From positions 7,501 to 71,500 of the forward strand of contig JAKCOZ010000060.1 in assembly GCA_022605955.1 (NCBI GenBank): a stretch of DNA of 64,000 nt, given 5' to 3'. Below are positions 46,023 to 57,320 of the stretch, piece after piece (position 1 is the stretch's first letter; each line of letters begins with the position of its first letter). The stretch is from Rallus limicola (taxonomy: Eukaryota; Chordata; Aves; Gruiformes; Rallidae). A program made the position numbers and the translations under genes. Under the pieces are notes generated by a model that saw nothing but the letters and a program-made list of their open reading frames with translations, was not told the DNA's origin and made no database searches.

Positions 46023-47459
46023 TCTGTACAAACTCAGCTGCTAAGGAAAACGCATCCTTGTTTTGTGTTTACTTGATGTACAGATAAAATGTCAGCAGTT
46101 AGGAGTAAATAATAATTTTTTTTTGAAAAAAAATAACCCCAAACCCCAAATCATTTGCATGACAGAATAAAGTCTTGCAGGCTCTAATTTCTTTTGACAA
46201 TAGCTGTTCTTTGGGATATGTTACCTGTTAACTCTGCAGCCAGGCCCACCTTGCAGGGCCTTCAAACCGTGCTTCAGCATTAGAATCAGAGGGAAGAAAA
46301 ATAGTGGCTCCTAAGGAGTGAAAACGCCTCTGTGCCCCCTAATTAGAGAGAAAATACTGTTTGCAGAGCCCAAACCACCCAGAAAACAAATCACTGAGAA
46401 CAGAAAAATGTGTGAGGCTCCTCAACCACCACAGGTAACGTGCTCTTTTTAGCTAGGACCAACATGGAAGCCTAGGGCAGCCCCAAGGACAGAGGTCATA
46501 AACTTAGCAGAAGGTGGAGCTTGTACAGGTTTTGCAGCCTGTTAGCCACCTGGATTTTGTCCAGCTGGCTCAGAATGATGCACCTGAGGGTGAAGAATCC
46601 TTGCTTTAGAAAAATCTGCTCATCCCCTCTTCATTTCTTATGTGGTGCCACTTACCTGATGTCACCAAACTGGGCTACTATCACCCATACAGCTCTCTGA
46701 AAGAGTTGTGCCAAACCCACGGTGAAGATACTTTTGTGATCGATGCCCTTAATATTTCAAAACTGAGCCAGTTGAAATTGGGCAACGATTCAGGAGGTGC
46801 TCAATGTGGAATAAGCCGACGTAAAACTACGCCCTGACTTTTAAGCTAGCTGCTGTATCTGTTTCCTTTATTTGTCTTTCCACACAGAAAAGGGTTGTCA
46901 TAGAAGCAAGCTATCACCAGGGTTTAGAAACTCTGAAAAAATAACTCTTTGTGTCTGGTAAAACAAAACAAAACTGAAGGAAACAGCTTCTGAGAAGGCA
47001 GCTCCAGGCAGCTCTCCATGCCAAGTCAAGTTCATTAGGGGGCTGCACCCTCGGCAGTGATGCAATACTCCATTACCCTCTGCTTTAACTGATTTATTTT
47101 AAGCACAGGAAGAAAAGTCAAGACTGGACACAAAAGGAGACAATTGCTTTTGGCCTGTTGTGGCTGAGTTTAGATGTAGAGGTGCCTTCTGGTCTAGTTG
47201 CTGAAGGGGAAACAAGTACAAATGTCTCGGCCTTGGCTGTTAGGGTCTGATTATAAGCACTGTGCTAGAGAATTCATGGATTATTCATGTGTAATTACAG
47301 ATAGCTATTGTGCTCTTTTAAATCATCCCTATGGCCCATTATGGCCCATAACAACTGAAATAGCAATTGTCATAGTAAGGTTTGGGCTCTGTCATAGAGT
47401 GTAGGCTCTAATCAATAATGATGAATGGTAAAATTTAGCATCAAGCAGGAGAAAGTCTA
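46023..47459. other. unique non-coding sequence, no gene seen
   Basis: Moderate composition, no recognised repeat. An 11-bp direct duplication (ATGGCCCATT/ATGGCCCATA) occurs at about 47331-47350. Plus-strand frames at 46640-46837 and 47198-47404 have no family resemblance. Confidence 0.5.
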
Positions 47460-48120
47460 GTTGCCTCCCGTCATAAATCTGTACAAATACCAAGCCGTGC
47501 AGCTGCTGGATCTGGAAATTTAAAAGGCAACCCTCTCCCTCCACCCCCTACGCACACACCTCTATAAAAGTTGAAAAAGGAGAAATGTGCAATATGTCAA
47601 TTCTAATAATCCACATGCTGTTAAGACACTTTTCTATTTATTCAAAGCGGGGTGAACCCTAGGTTGTTTTCAAGGTCAATTCGAGGTGAAAGGGGGGTCA
47701 TCTGGAGGCCACCTCGGCTCCCATGCAGGTCAATAACGCCTCCTTGCTGCCCCAGAAGACAAGCTGCTCACACCCAATCAATCCACCAACGCTGCCGCTG
47801 CACCCAGCGTAATGAACAGTGAATAAATGTAGCCTATCATCACAAAACATGCTTTTTAAGTACCTTCCCTTTTCATGTAAAACCTCTCGCTGTCAAATTC
47901 TACATTCACTCATCCAGCAGTGAGTAGCAAAAGTGAGAAATCAGGCTCTCATTGGGGTTGGTAAAAGGTCATTGCTGACAGACACGGAGGTTAAACTGCC
48001 GAGTTAAAATACTGTTCATTACCCACTGCAGCTTTTTGCTAACTACACTTCTTTGTGTTACAGTCAAGCAGTACATCAATATGCCCCTCCTCCTAATTCA
48101 TTAGCAATTGTTGAATTGTA
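47460..48120. other. candidate conserved non-coding segment
   Basis: A 660-bp repeat-free stretch with no long open frame and about 13 CpGs. Homeodomain/cofactor-type words are present (TGACAG near 47977, CTAATTCATTAGCAATTG near 48091, CCAATCAATCC near 47774). It has the texture of a developmental enhancer in a gene desert, but no alignment was available. Confidence 0.3.
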
Positions 48121-48589
48121 CGGAAGGGGGGGAAAGAAGGATTGATCTTTTATATGTTTTGGGGGGTTTTCTGGGGGTTGTTTTTATTTTTTTTTTTTCC
48201 CTTTCCAGTGTCAGATACCTCGACATCTTTATCCACTTGGTACTAAATACTCTGCTCACAGACTCTGCTGTCTGCTTGCAGTGAGCACTCATCATTATGG
48301 GTACGTTTCCTGAAGGCAGAGCCGGCCAGTTCATCTGAAACCCCGAAGGTTTGGGGGTCCCCGAGCAATGGTTTCCCTTCTCTTACCCTGTTTGCTAATG
48401 GCCCTTTGCTCAAGTGACATCTGTATGTCGATGAACTCGAAATTTCGCGCTGTGACGATGTCATATTGAGATATGTTTGAAGTACAAATCAAGGGAAAAA
48501 AAAGCAACACCCCACTCCTCCCCTCGACGAAGTGAAAATGGTTAAAAAAAGACTGAAGATGCTGAATTGATACCTAGATAGATAAAATG
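48121..48589. other. unique non-coding sequence with G/T-rich patch
   Basis: Contains GGGGGGTTTTCTGGGGGTTG near 48161 and a T tract at about 48187-48200. No gene or transposon recognised. Confidence 0.5.
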
Positions 48590-49110
48590 CCTATGACCTG
48601 TTCATGCTGACTAGGTTAGATCTTTATCAAACACCATCCTCAGTGTAGATCTCAAGACACTCCCTAATCTAATATTTTATTAAGAAATGTTTAACGTCTG
48701 CATTTTTTTCCACGATTAAAGAATTTTGATGTAACCAAAAGAGCCATTTAGAGCAGCAAGGAACCACTGGAGTTCAAATGGAAACAACAGCGAAGGTTTC
48801 ATTTGTACCAAAGGCAGTGATTCAGTGGGAATTCTTAACAGTTGAGACCAATTTCCCAAAATGAAATTCCATTCTTTGATTAATTAATAAGTAGATGGGA
48901 TTCCCTTTATTGAAATGCAAAGCTTTTGTATTTAAAGATAGCCATCTTTAAAAAAATAGTCTCGCAGAGCAATAGAAAAATTATCTCTAATCATGAATAA
49001 AATAAAGGTTTATTTACATGCGTGCTACAACAATAATTTGACTCAACAAATTACCATTATCTATTTAAATCTTTAAAAAATGCATTCAGAGATTTCTTCA
49101 GGAAAATATA
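48590..49110. other. candidate conserved non-coding segment, AT-rich
   Basis: Repeat-free, with several homeodomain-type words: TTTGATTAATTAATAAG near 48876, CTCTAATCATGAATAAA near 48985 and a run of TTTAAATCTTTAAA near 49064. No notable ORF. Inferred only. Confidence 0.2.
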
Positions 49111-49531
49111 TCTTTTTTTTTTTTTTTTCTCCTCCTGTATGCTTTCTCTCTCAGTGGGACTGAAAATAAAATGTTATGACTTAAATCACAAGAGGCTAAC
49201 ATCATTTTTAGCAACAAGGGCTGCATAATTTCAAGACTATGAGTGAGTGGCTGACTTTAACTAAAATGTTTCAGTTCTGTGCGTATATAGGTACATAAAT
49301 AATTCAGAATTAATCCCTGCAGAGGGGACAATGGGAATCGTAAATTATCCATGTGCCGTCCTCAACATTAGAGGCAATGAACCTATAGTAACAAACTATG
49401 AGTGTTACTCATTACATACATTTCACAGACACCTTAACCTTTTGAATATTAATTTCCCTCTGCAGCTTGTAGCTAGGCGGCATAATTTTTTTCCCTTCCC
49501 TTTCCTGCTTCTTTCTGTGCCTTCATTCTTC

Positions 49532-49553
49532 CTCTCTCTCTCTCTCTCTCTCT
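49532..49553 (+). repeat. (TC)n microsatellite
   Basis: About 11 TC units. Confidence 0.9.
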
Positions 49554-50032
49554 TTTTAACCTTTCCCGAACAACATATCAGTTAAGCTATTGAGTGGGTT
49601 GTGAATACTGAAGGAATATTGATTCTTTTTCTAACTAAATAGTTACCAGAAAGCATTTTTTTTTAAAGCTAGATTGTTGTTTCAGTAATATTACATGCAG
49701 CACTTTATGTACTCAGAGATTAGGTTTGTGTAAAATACTGGCTTAGCTATTTGATGCAGTCTGATGCATGTAAATCCATGGTTCATGGCTACCTCTAAAC
49801 CCCAGGCACCCCTTGGAAGCCTTACCGTTTGTGATGTCACGAGAATTTTATGGTATCTAAGTTTCCCAAGTTTTCTATTAGAAAGGTGGAAAGCATATTT
49901 CATCAGAATCTAAGCAATATAATTTTGACCAAATAATTTTTTTTCTCTGACAACTTAGAGGTAGGGTTTTTTTGTTTTGTTTCATCTGGTTGTTTTTTTT
50001 AAACTCTAAATATGGCATGTCAGAATTCCACA

Positions 50033-50047
50033 CCCCCCCTCCCCCCC
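50033..50047 (-). other. C7-T-C7 tract (minus-strand G-quadruplex candidate)
   Basis: On the minus strand this is G7-A-G7, which can be split into four G3 runs. Confidence 0.6.
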
Positions 50048-50825
50048 AAAAAAAACCAACCCCTATATTCAAAGGGAGACATTAAATGACTTATCACAAA
50101 ATACTGCACCTCTGTCAGAGTCAGGAAAACATAAGAAAGGCATTTTCATTGGAAGAATTTTTCCAGAGAAGAGAATTTCAGGAGCAACACCGAAACTGTA
50201 CTTTAAAGCTTCAATACTAAAACCATACTTAGAGGCTTTTAAATACACAAGAGGAGTCAATGGGAGGTTATGTGCAGTATGCAGCAATTATGAAACAAAT
50301 TATATAGACACTTGCACATTTCAGGTTTAGCTGAAATTATACCCTGACTGTTCCATAAACCCTCACTTCTCTTAGGAAACTCTACTGGGGCTTTTCATAA
50401 GAGGGTTTAGAGGATCAATATCCATTTGGAAAGCTCATGATGCTATTTCTGTTAAAAAGTGGAACAGAACAATACTGTCAGGACACTAATCCCCTGATTT
50501 CAAGGGGACTTTATTCACATGAATAAGGGTTGCAAGTTCAGGCTAAGGTCTCTTAGATGATTACTATGCATTCTTCTACTTTCTGTGTATATTCATGTCT
50601 TTTTCTCTAAGTATCTACTGCTGCTTTGACAGAACCAGAGATGCTGGGCTAGGTGGGTGTTTGTTCAGACCCAGTCAGGGGTAATAATGCCAATTTCTTA
50701 TCAGGTGCATCCAGAGAACTGATTTGCTGGGCGTTGAAGTTATCTACATGATATAATACAATGAAGAAAACAGATGTTCTGATGTTTGGTTTCATGTGAT
50801 TTAAAAAAAAAAAAAGTTGCTTTTC

Positions 50826-50891
50826 TATCATTATTATTATTATCATTACTGTTATTATTGTTATTATTAGTATTGGTACTATGATTATTAG
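50826..50891 (+). repeat. (ATT)n trinucleotide repeat, impure
   Basis: Mostly ATT units with ATC, ACT and AGT variants. The minus-strand Asn-rich and Ile-rich frames here are repeat artefacts. Confidence 0.9.
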
Positions 50892-53800
50892 TTTTTCTAT
50901 GCAGTCCCCTTCCATCTTTGTTTCTCCAGACCTGACACAATGGGATGGGTTTGGGGAAGCATACTAATACCTTTCCCTAACACTCTATGCAAAGCAGGTG
51001 AGATGTGCTTAGCATCAAGCCTAGCTGCCTCCAGTTTGTCAATCCTCAGGCTTAAGAAACCCCCTTTATATCAAGGTTGGCTGGGGATATCCAGTGTTTT
51101 CATGTGTGTCTGAAGAACCACTTGGCCTCATGACCCCGGATTTGCAGCAAGACGTCCTCAGAGTTCGAGTGGTACATCTACACCGTTCATTACTTGATTT
51201 AATAATCCTATGCTTAACACTGTCCTACGCTGTTGCCAGCATGTTTTGTACAAGTTTTTATAATTTCTACTTTATATATTTTTTTTTTATGTATGGAAAC
51301 TGCCCCAGTTTTTCATCACTCTTATTTAGGATGCAGCACTGTAGGATCATAGTTCCTGAAGTCTATAGAACTATTCACTTTGAAATATGAAGGATCCATC
51401 TTTTTACTAGGCAATCCTGCTTTCTCTGATTCCTACATCCTACACATGAAGTGGGTTCTTCCTCTTCTTGACTCTATTAACTTAATACTGCATTAAAATG
51501 CATGCATCATAACATCATACATGCATTAGAAAATGCCAGCACACAAGAGTATTTTTGTGCCTAGCAAGGAAGATATCTGTAAACTGATTTAGCTTTTTAA
51601 ATTATTTGAGCATAAACAATTCAGATGTAAAGAATTCTCTGTGATGGCAAAATACGAAATAAATTGGTGTCTTGTCACCATGTGAAATTCCATTGAAATA
51701 CCCCAATTTATGCCATTTATTGGAAGACAAGCACTTATTTCTTTCACTGTCTTCAGAAAAAAAAAATTATATCACAGAATATTCTGAGTTAGAAATCATG
51801 CTAACCACAATATTAGCACATTTTCAAGCAGAAAATACAAGTATAAAATGTTCACAGAAACACAGTCCTGTGGTTATGCTAAAAAGAAATGATAAAAATG
51901 CAAAATAAATATTCAAGTGTAGAATTTATGTTAAATGAACTTGCAATAATTGTGTGCTAAAAAAATAAATCATGTTAACCCACTTGACTGAGACTTACGT
52001 GGTTTCTCTTCTTAGAGAAAGAACCCTCATAAACCACAGCCCAATTATTCAATTTCCCTTACTAATTATGGAAACTACTCATTTCTTGGCCTCAAGCACT
52101 AGATGATGTATCTCTGAAGGGCAACACAAGATTTATCATAATCTGTGGCTCTCTTTATTTAATGAGAATAAAAATAAATACTTCAGAAGTTCCAGTGTTA
52201 CAGGTAACTTTGGATTCTGGGTTGAATTTGATTGATGAGCTCTCTTACACTGAATATTACAACTCTGAGCATTTTCCTCTGCAAGAAAGTTGCAAAGATT
52301 GAGGTATTCATTAAATGCAGCAAATAACGACCAAATTTGTCACCATGGCCTGCTTTAGCTATCCAACAGGGAGTGGTTATTTGCCATTATCCATTTAAAG
52401 AAAGCATTTAGACACAATTCCCTCTCATCTCAGATCAGCATATACAAACGTGGTTCATCTGATTTCACCTGTATTTCAGGGTTGTCCTGAACTAGCGGGT
52501 AGGAGGTGGCTAAAAGAGATGGACAATGTCAAGTAGGATCTCTAGAGCTGACCTGGCATACATAAAATAAGTTGGATTCTGCAGTGGGCTTCAGGAGGTT
52601 ATGTCTCTTTTTGAAGAACAGAAGATACAAAATTTGCTATCTGGAAGCAGAAAAAGCATCTCTTGGAAGAGATTCCTCTACATCCACCTCTTCCTTTGAG
52701 CTAGGCATGAGGGGTGGGATTCACCTGGCAACAAATATTTCCACAACAAGGATGTGTCTCTGCAGCAGCTGGAGGAGAAAATTTCAGTGGCACAACTGAC
52801 TTAATCCAAAAGTATGTATCAAAAATACATTGGTTGGATTGCCTCCTAAAAATGCTTCTCCACTTTGTTTCTCTCCACTGTTGTAAAAGGCACTTGGACA
52901 CGGTTTCATACAGCTCTGGGATGCTCAAGTTATGCAAGATGAATCCCACACAGACTGTCTCAACCTAGCCCAAAATTATTTACTTGTAGCAAAAGGTGTT
53001 ATTTCCTTCCAGTGTTGAATATGGAACAGGCAATGTTATAGGGAATGTCTTGGTATAAGTGGGTGAGAGCATTGTTTTTTTAAGGTAGAAGTACTGACCA
53101 AATACAGAGCAATGCTGCCCCAAAAGCCTGCAAACTTTTTGTGTATTTCTTTTTTTTTGTCAGACATTTTGCAAGCTCTTTTAATAACACTCACCTCAGG
53201 TTGTTTTTCTACACTGCTGCTGTTGTTATTTTAATCAGCTGTTCGTTCTCCTCTCATAAATTTCAACCCTGGATTTTATCCCCCTGCTTAGGAAATTGAG
53301 AGGATTGTCTGGAGCATATGTTCTACCCTTGGATACAGTGATTGCAACAGGGCAATCAGCAAGTGCCCGGGCACTTAGGGTCTATTATCATAAACACAGC
53401 CCCCTTGTTTCTGAAGTGCTTCATTCTCTGATCAGATATAAGCATGGCTGAGGTGACTTTTCCTGTTAAATAAACAGAACTATGCTTATATTCCAGCACC
53501 AACACACACTTTCCAGGGAAAAATTCTTCAAATTATTCTCAGTCTCTCTTAACCACAGCTCTCCTGTGAAGAAGCTGTTGACAATGTAGCGGCTGGCTTC
53601 TGGAGCAAGTCTGATCTGATTTTTCACTTGACAGATAATAATCTGTTTCTGGAAAGAGTTGGAAACATCTGCCAAACAGCAAATAAGATGAGAGGTATGA
53701 CCATTTCTAAGGGCTGGGAGTTCATACCCCAAGTATGGGCATCTCAGTGTGAGAGCTATCTGAGGAAAGTGCTGGTGGAGAAGTTGTCAAAAGTTAGTTT

Positions 53801-56187
53801 TGAAAGTTTTGAGCCTAGGCAATTTGAAGTAAATGGACAAAAACTGTAAAAGAAGAAACAGTAAGTAAAAAAAGTCCTAAACCAGCTGTAGCCAGAGACA
53901 CACAGTGCTGAACACACATCTGAGAGACAGATAAAATGAATTCAGGCATATGAAACTGGAAAAGTAAAAAACGTGAGGACTAACAGCAGAAACAATGATT
54001 ATAGATAGAGGATATCACCATCAATAACTGATGGACCGAATGGATCAGAGAATCAGATATAATATATTGACATAAAATTGCATGATGCCTCTGCTCTTCT
54101 TGTTTTACTCTGCTTGAGCATAATCAAACCAGAACTAAACACAAACAAAAATTGACAAACTAAAGGAATACCAAGCATCAGGCACTGTCAATATCAGATG
54201 AGAACGGAACATCTGTACTAGAAGCAGAAGCATGTTTTGTAGGAGCATTAAATGAGGTGGGAAAGAGGAAAGGAGGAAGTGAACTAAGTATTGCTCTATA
54301 TGTAAATATTTATGAGGTTTTCTGCAAGAAAGAAAATTGATTAACCCATAGAAATGTGCTGTTCAGGTATGCTTAGGAAAATACAGACAATTACTTGTAG
54401 GAAGCGGACTTATATTTTTTTGTGGTTTTTTTTTTTTGAGAAAAAGAAAGGTCAGGGTGACACTGTCCATGTCTGACACTGACATATCTACGTGGATTGT
54501 CTACTTGCTGCATTATCATCCTAACATTGTACTGTCAGCTACCCTCACCTGACTCTGCATTAGAATAACCTTGTGTAAACCTCCCCACATCTGAGAACCA
54601 CAGGGAACACAGTTTTAACTGGAACTTCACAGGTACCTTTGACACTTGCTCAGCACAAGTTTATCATTCCAGGGTTTATAAGACTTGAACTTTGCACAGA
54701 CCATAGCAAAAAAGGTACAGGAAGAGTTAAGCAGTGAGCACTTCACGACCTATCCTACGGGCAACGTAAAACTAACACCCCCCTCCCCAAAACTCCCTCT
54801 GCAATGCTGTTGGAAAAGGGAAAAAAACCAAAGGATTTTGCAAAACATAAATTTAAGTTTGGCCTTGTACAATAATGTGGGTCACATTAATCATCCAGTC
54901 TGTACTGTTTGTACTGGATATACATCAAGTTAATATAAGAAATGCATGAAGCCATTTCCAAACTGAAATAACCTGCTCAGCCTCCGGAATTTTTCTTAGT
55001 CTTCTTCTGAAGTCCCATGGCTATTGGGCTCATGCACTGAATCTGCAGGTTTAGGACACTATCTGTTAGGATAATGAAAATCTTCAGCTAAATCTATGAG
55101 TAACCCAAACCGACAACTTAATTTTGCTAAAAACATAACATGGAAGAAAACTCTACCTCAGTAGCAAAAAGATATAAAGATTTGAGAAAGGATCCTAACT
55201 TTGCACATTATAACATTAAAAAAAGTTTGCTTGTTTTTCTTTTGAAGAAACAGGGAAAAAAGAAAACATATTGAGTAACTGAACAGAGCCAACATATTAG
55301 CAACAGAAAATGTGGCTGATTTGGCTGATATATTTTCACAAAACTTAAGTGAAATTTTATAAATATATATAAATTTAATTTTATTAATATTTATTAATTT
55401 ATAAATTACCATAAAACACATGGTATATTAAATTGGAAATACACGTGAGATAAAGTAAAGGCTAACAACAGTACGATGCCAAAAAAGTAAAGAAATATCT
55501 GCTGTTTGGGATTTGGGAGGTAAAGTTTCTTTTCTCCAATTTATTGGATTTTTGATGACCGAAAAGAGAAGTAGCTTGACATCCAGTTTCAGAGGCTGTA
55601 AGAGCAGAGGCAAACTCAGAACTCAGTATTATCTCAAAGGAGAATAAGGAAAAAAAAAAAAAAAAAGGAAGAAGTGCATATTCTGAAGCACATCAGAATG
55701 ATAGCAGGTAATGCATGATGTTCTTTATGCAGTGAGTTAATTAACAAACAAAAAAAAAAGTAGCAATTTACACAGATGCCCCGTCAAACACTACAGGGGA
55801 AGCACAGATGGAGCACCATCAAGTGGCATAAATGCTCTAGTACTTGTTTATAAAATCTGCATAATTCTTCTGAACATCTGAAGGCCTGCAAGAAAACGCA
55901 TTTAAATATAATGATGGAAATACCACCGCGTGTTAAAAACTGCAAAAATATATGTGTGTGTTTATATAGATGGTGATAAGGCAAGGAGTGGTGCTTAGGT
56001 CAATGGATCTTCATCGTCTATGAAGTTAAGGGGAAAAAAATCCAACCCAACCCTGTGCTGCAGACACCAAGTGGTATGACAAACACTAAATAGCCTCAGA
56101 TGGATCCAGCCTCCTTTTGTAACCTGTCTGTTGGACTTCTGAACTTTTAGTCACTTGGCATTTTTAGGTTCCTTTCATCTCTCTCAC
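50892..56187. other. unique non-coding sequence, no gene seen
   Basis: About 5.3 kb without recognisable transposons. T or A runs occur at 54425-54437 and 55651-55666. Frames at 53466-53732 (minus) and 53628-53849 (plus) overlap on opposite strands and resemble no known family. Confidence 0.55.
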
Positions 56188-56208
56188 TTTTTTTTTTTTT
56201 TTTTTTTT
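56188..56208 (+). repeat. T21 homopolymer
   Basis: Twenty-one T in a row on the plus strand. There is no adjacent retrotransposon body to make it a poly-A tail. Confidence 0.9.
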
Positions 56209-56354
56209 CCAAAGTCCTCTTGCTCATTTTAATTTAATTTCCATGGAGAGTTGTCCCTGGGTTGTATTTATTTTTGAATCCCTGGTTTTGTTAAAAGAAA
56301 AACTTCCTCTTGTCTATGATCGCAGTTTACTTAGCTGTTCAAAAAGAGTTTTAG

Positions 56355-56786
56355 ATGGTAAAGTGCAACATCTTTTCAATTTACTTTTTCCATTTAAGAG
56401 TAGTTACTAAAGTGTCATCATCATTTAATCTGAAAAGAATTGCACACCATGCCATGCTATGGCATCAAATACCAGGATCAAATGTTGCACTGTTCTCAAA
56501 TGTATTTCTGTCCATTTCTTCCCCCAGTAAGCACAAAGGGAAATCAAAAGTATGCAAAAAGCTGAACCAGCCCTGGTGTAAAGCAAAACACAAACCACCC
56601 TCCCTTTTCATCGTTTTTGTAATAAACTTTCCATTTCTTGAACATACTTCTGAGCACTCCAGATTGGCAAAAATCACTGACACAGAGCTGTGGAATGAGC
56701 CAAGTGTATTTTCTATTTTATTAGAAAACACATTAGTAAAATATCTTGCTTTCTCCTTTGTGAGGGGAGCAAAATCCTTCTCCTGA
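56355..56786 (+). other. longest non-repeat ATG frame, probably chance
   Basis: An ATG at 56355 opens 143 codons to a TGA at 56784-56786. The product is rich in Phe, Ser, Lys and Val. It begins MVKCNIFSIYFFHLRV and has no recognisable motif, signal peptide or domain. A rough estimate from AT-rich stop frequency predicts about one such frame by chance in 64 kb on six frames. An 88-codon frame overlaps it on the minus strand. No splice or promoter context was identified. Confidence 0.1.
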
Positions 56787-56999
56787 GAGGCTTTTTGTTG
56801 GTTTGTTTGCTGCTGTTGAATGATCCTTGGCTGTACAGTGGAAAGGGCATTCCTTTAGGACTTTAAAGGCAAAGTAGAAAAAATGACATAAAAGCCTTGC
56901 TTGGATTTGATTGATGCACTCTCATATTTGAAGTTCACTCACAGCTTTGTGCTAGAAGACCAGGGTCACTCCATCCAGTCCTCTAATGAGACTGTGCAC
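56787..56999. other. unique non-coding sequence, no gene seen
   Basis: Short unique stretch. Nothing recognised. Confidence 0.5.
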
Positions 57000-57320
57000 G
57001 AACACTCGCAGCTTTGTAGGCCTTGTTTTAATCAGAGATTGAGAAACACTCCTGACTGATAGTCTTCAGGATCAGATCTAAACAGAAAATAACATGCTCG
57101 ATTTGGCCTCTGAAGGTGGGTTGAGCAAATCTTTGTGATGTATTGGAGCATTTGCCGAGTGCAAGCGCACGTGGTATGGTTCCTATTTCTGTCGGCAAAT
57201 ACAAATTTTTCACTCAGCAGGCATAATCAGAGCTAACTCGAGAGGAGAAATAACAAAAACTCAACAGCCCTTAGCAACTCAGCATGGCATAGAGGGATTT
57301 AAGACTTTAGCATTTTATCT
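57000..57320. other. candidate conserved non-coding segment
   Basis: Repeat-free, with CpG-containing words such as GCCGAGTGCAAGCGCACGTG (57153 onward, including an E-box CACGTG) and CTGTCGGCAAATACAAA, and GGCATAATCAGAGCTAACTCG near 57220. A 61-codon minus frame lacks family resemblance. Inferred only. Confidence 0.25.

Larger units (their letters stand above)
49111..50825. other. unique non-coding sequence with simple repeats
   Basis: Holds a T tract at 49112-49129, a (TC)n run at 49532-49553 and a C7-T-C7 tract at 50033-50047. No gene seen. Confidence 0.55.

Noticed and set aside
50740..50940. Asn-rich and Ile-rich proteins on the minus strand
   Set aside because: Translation of the (ATT)n repeat.
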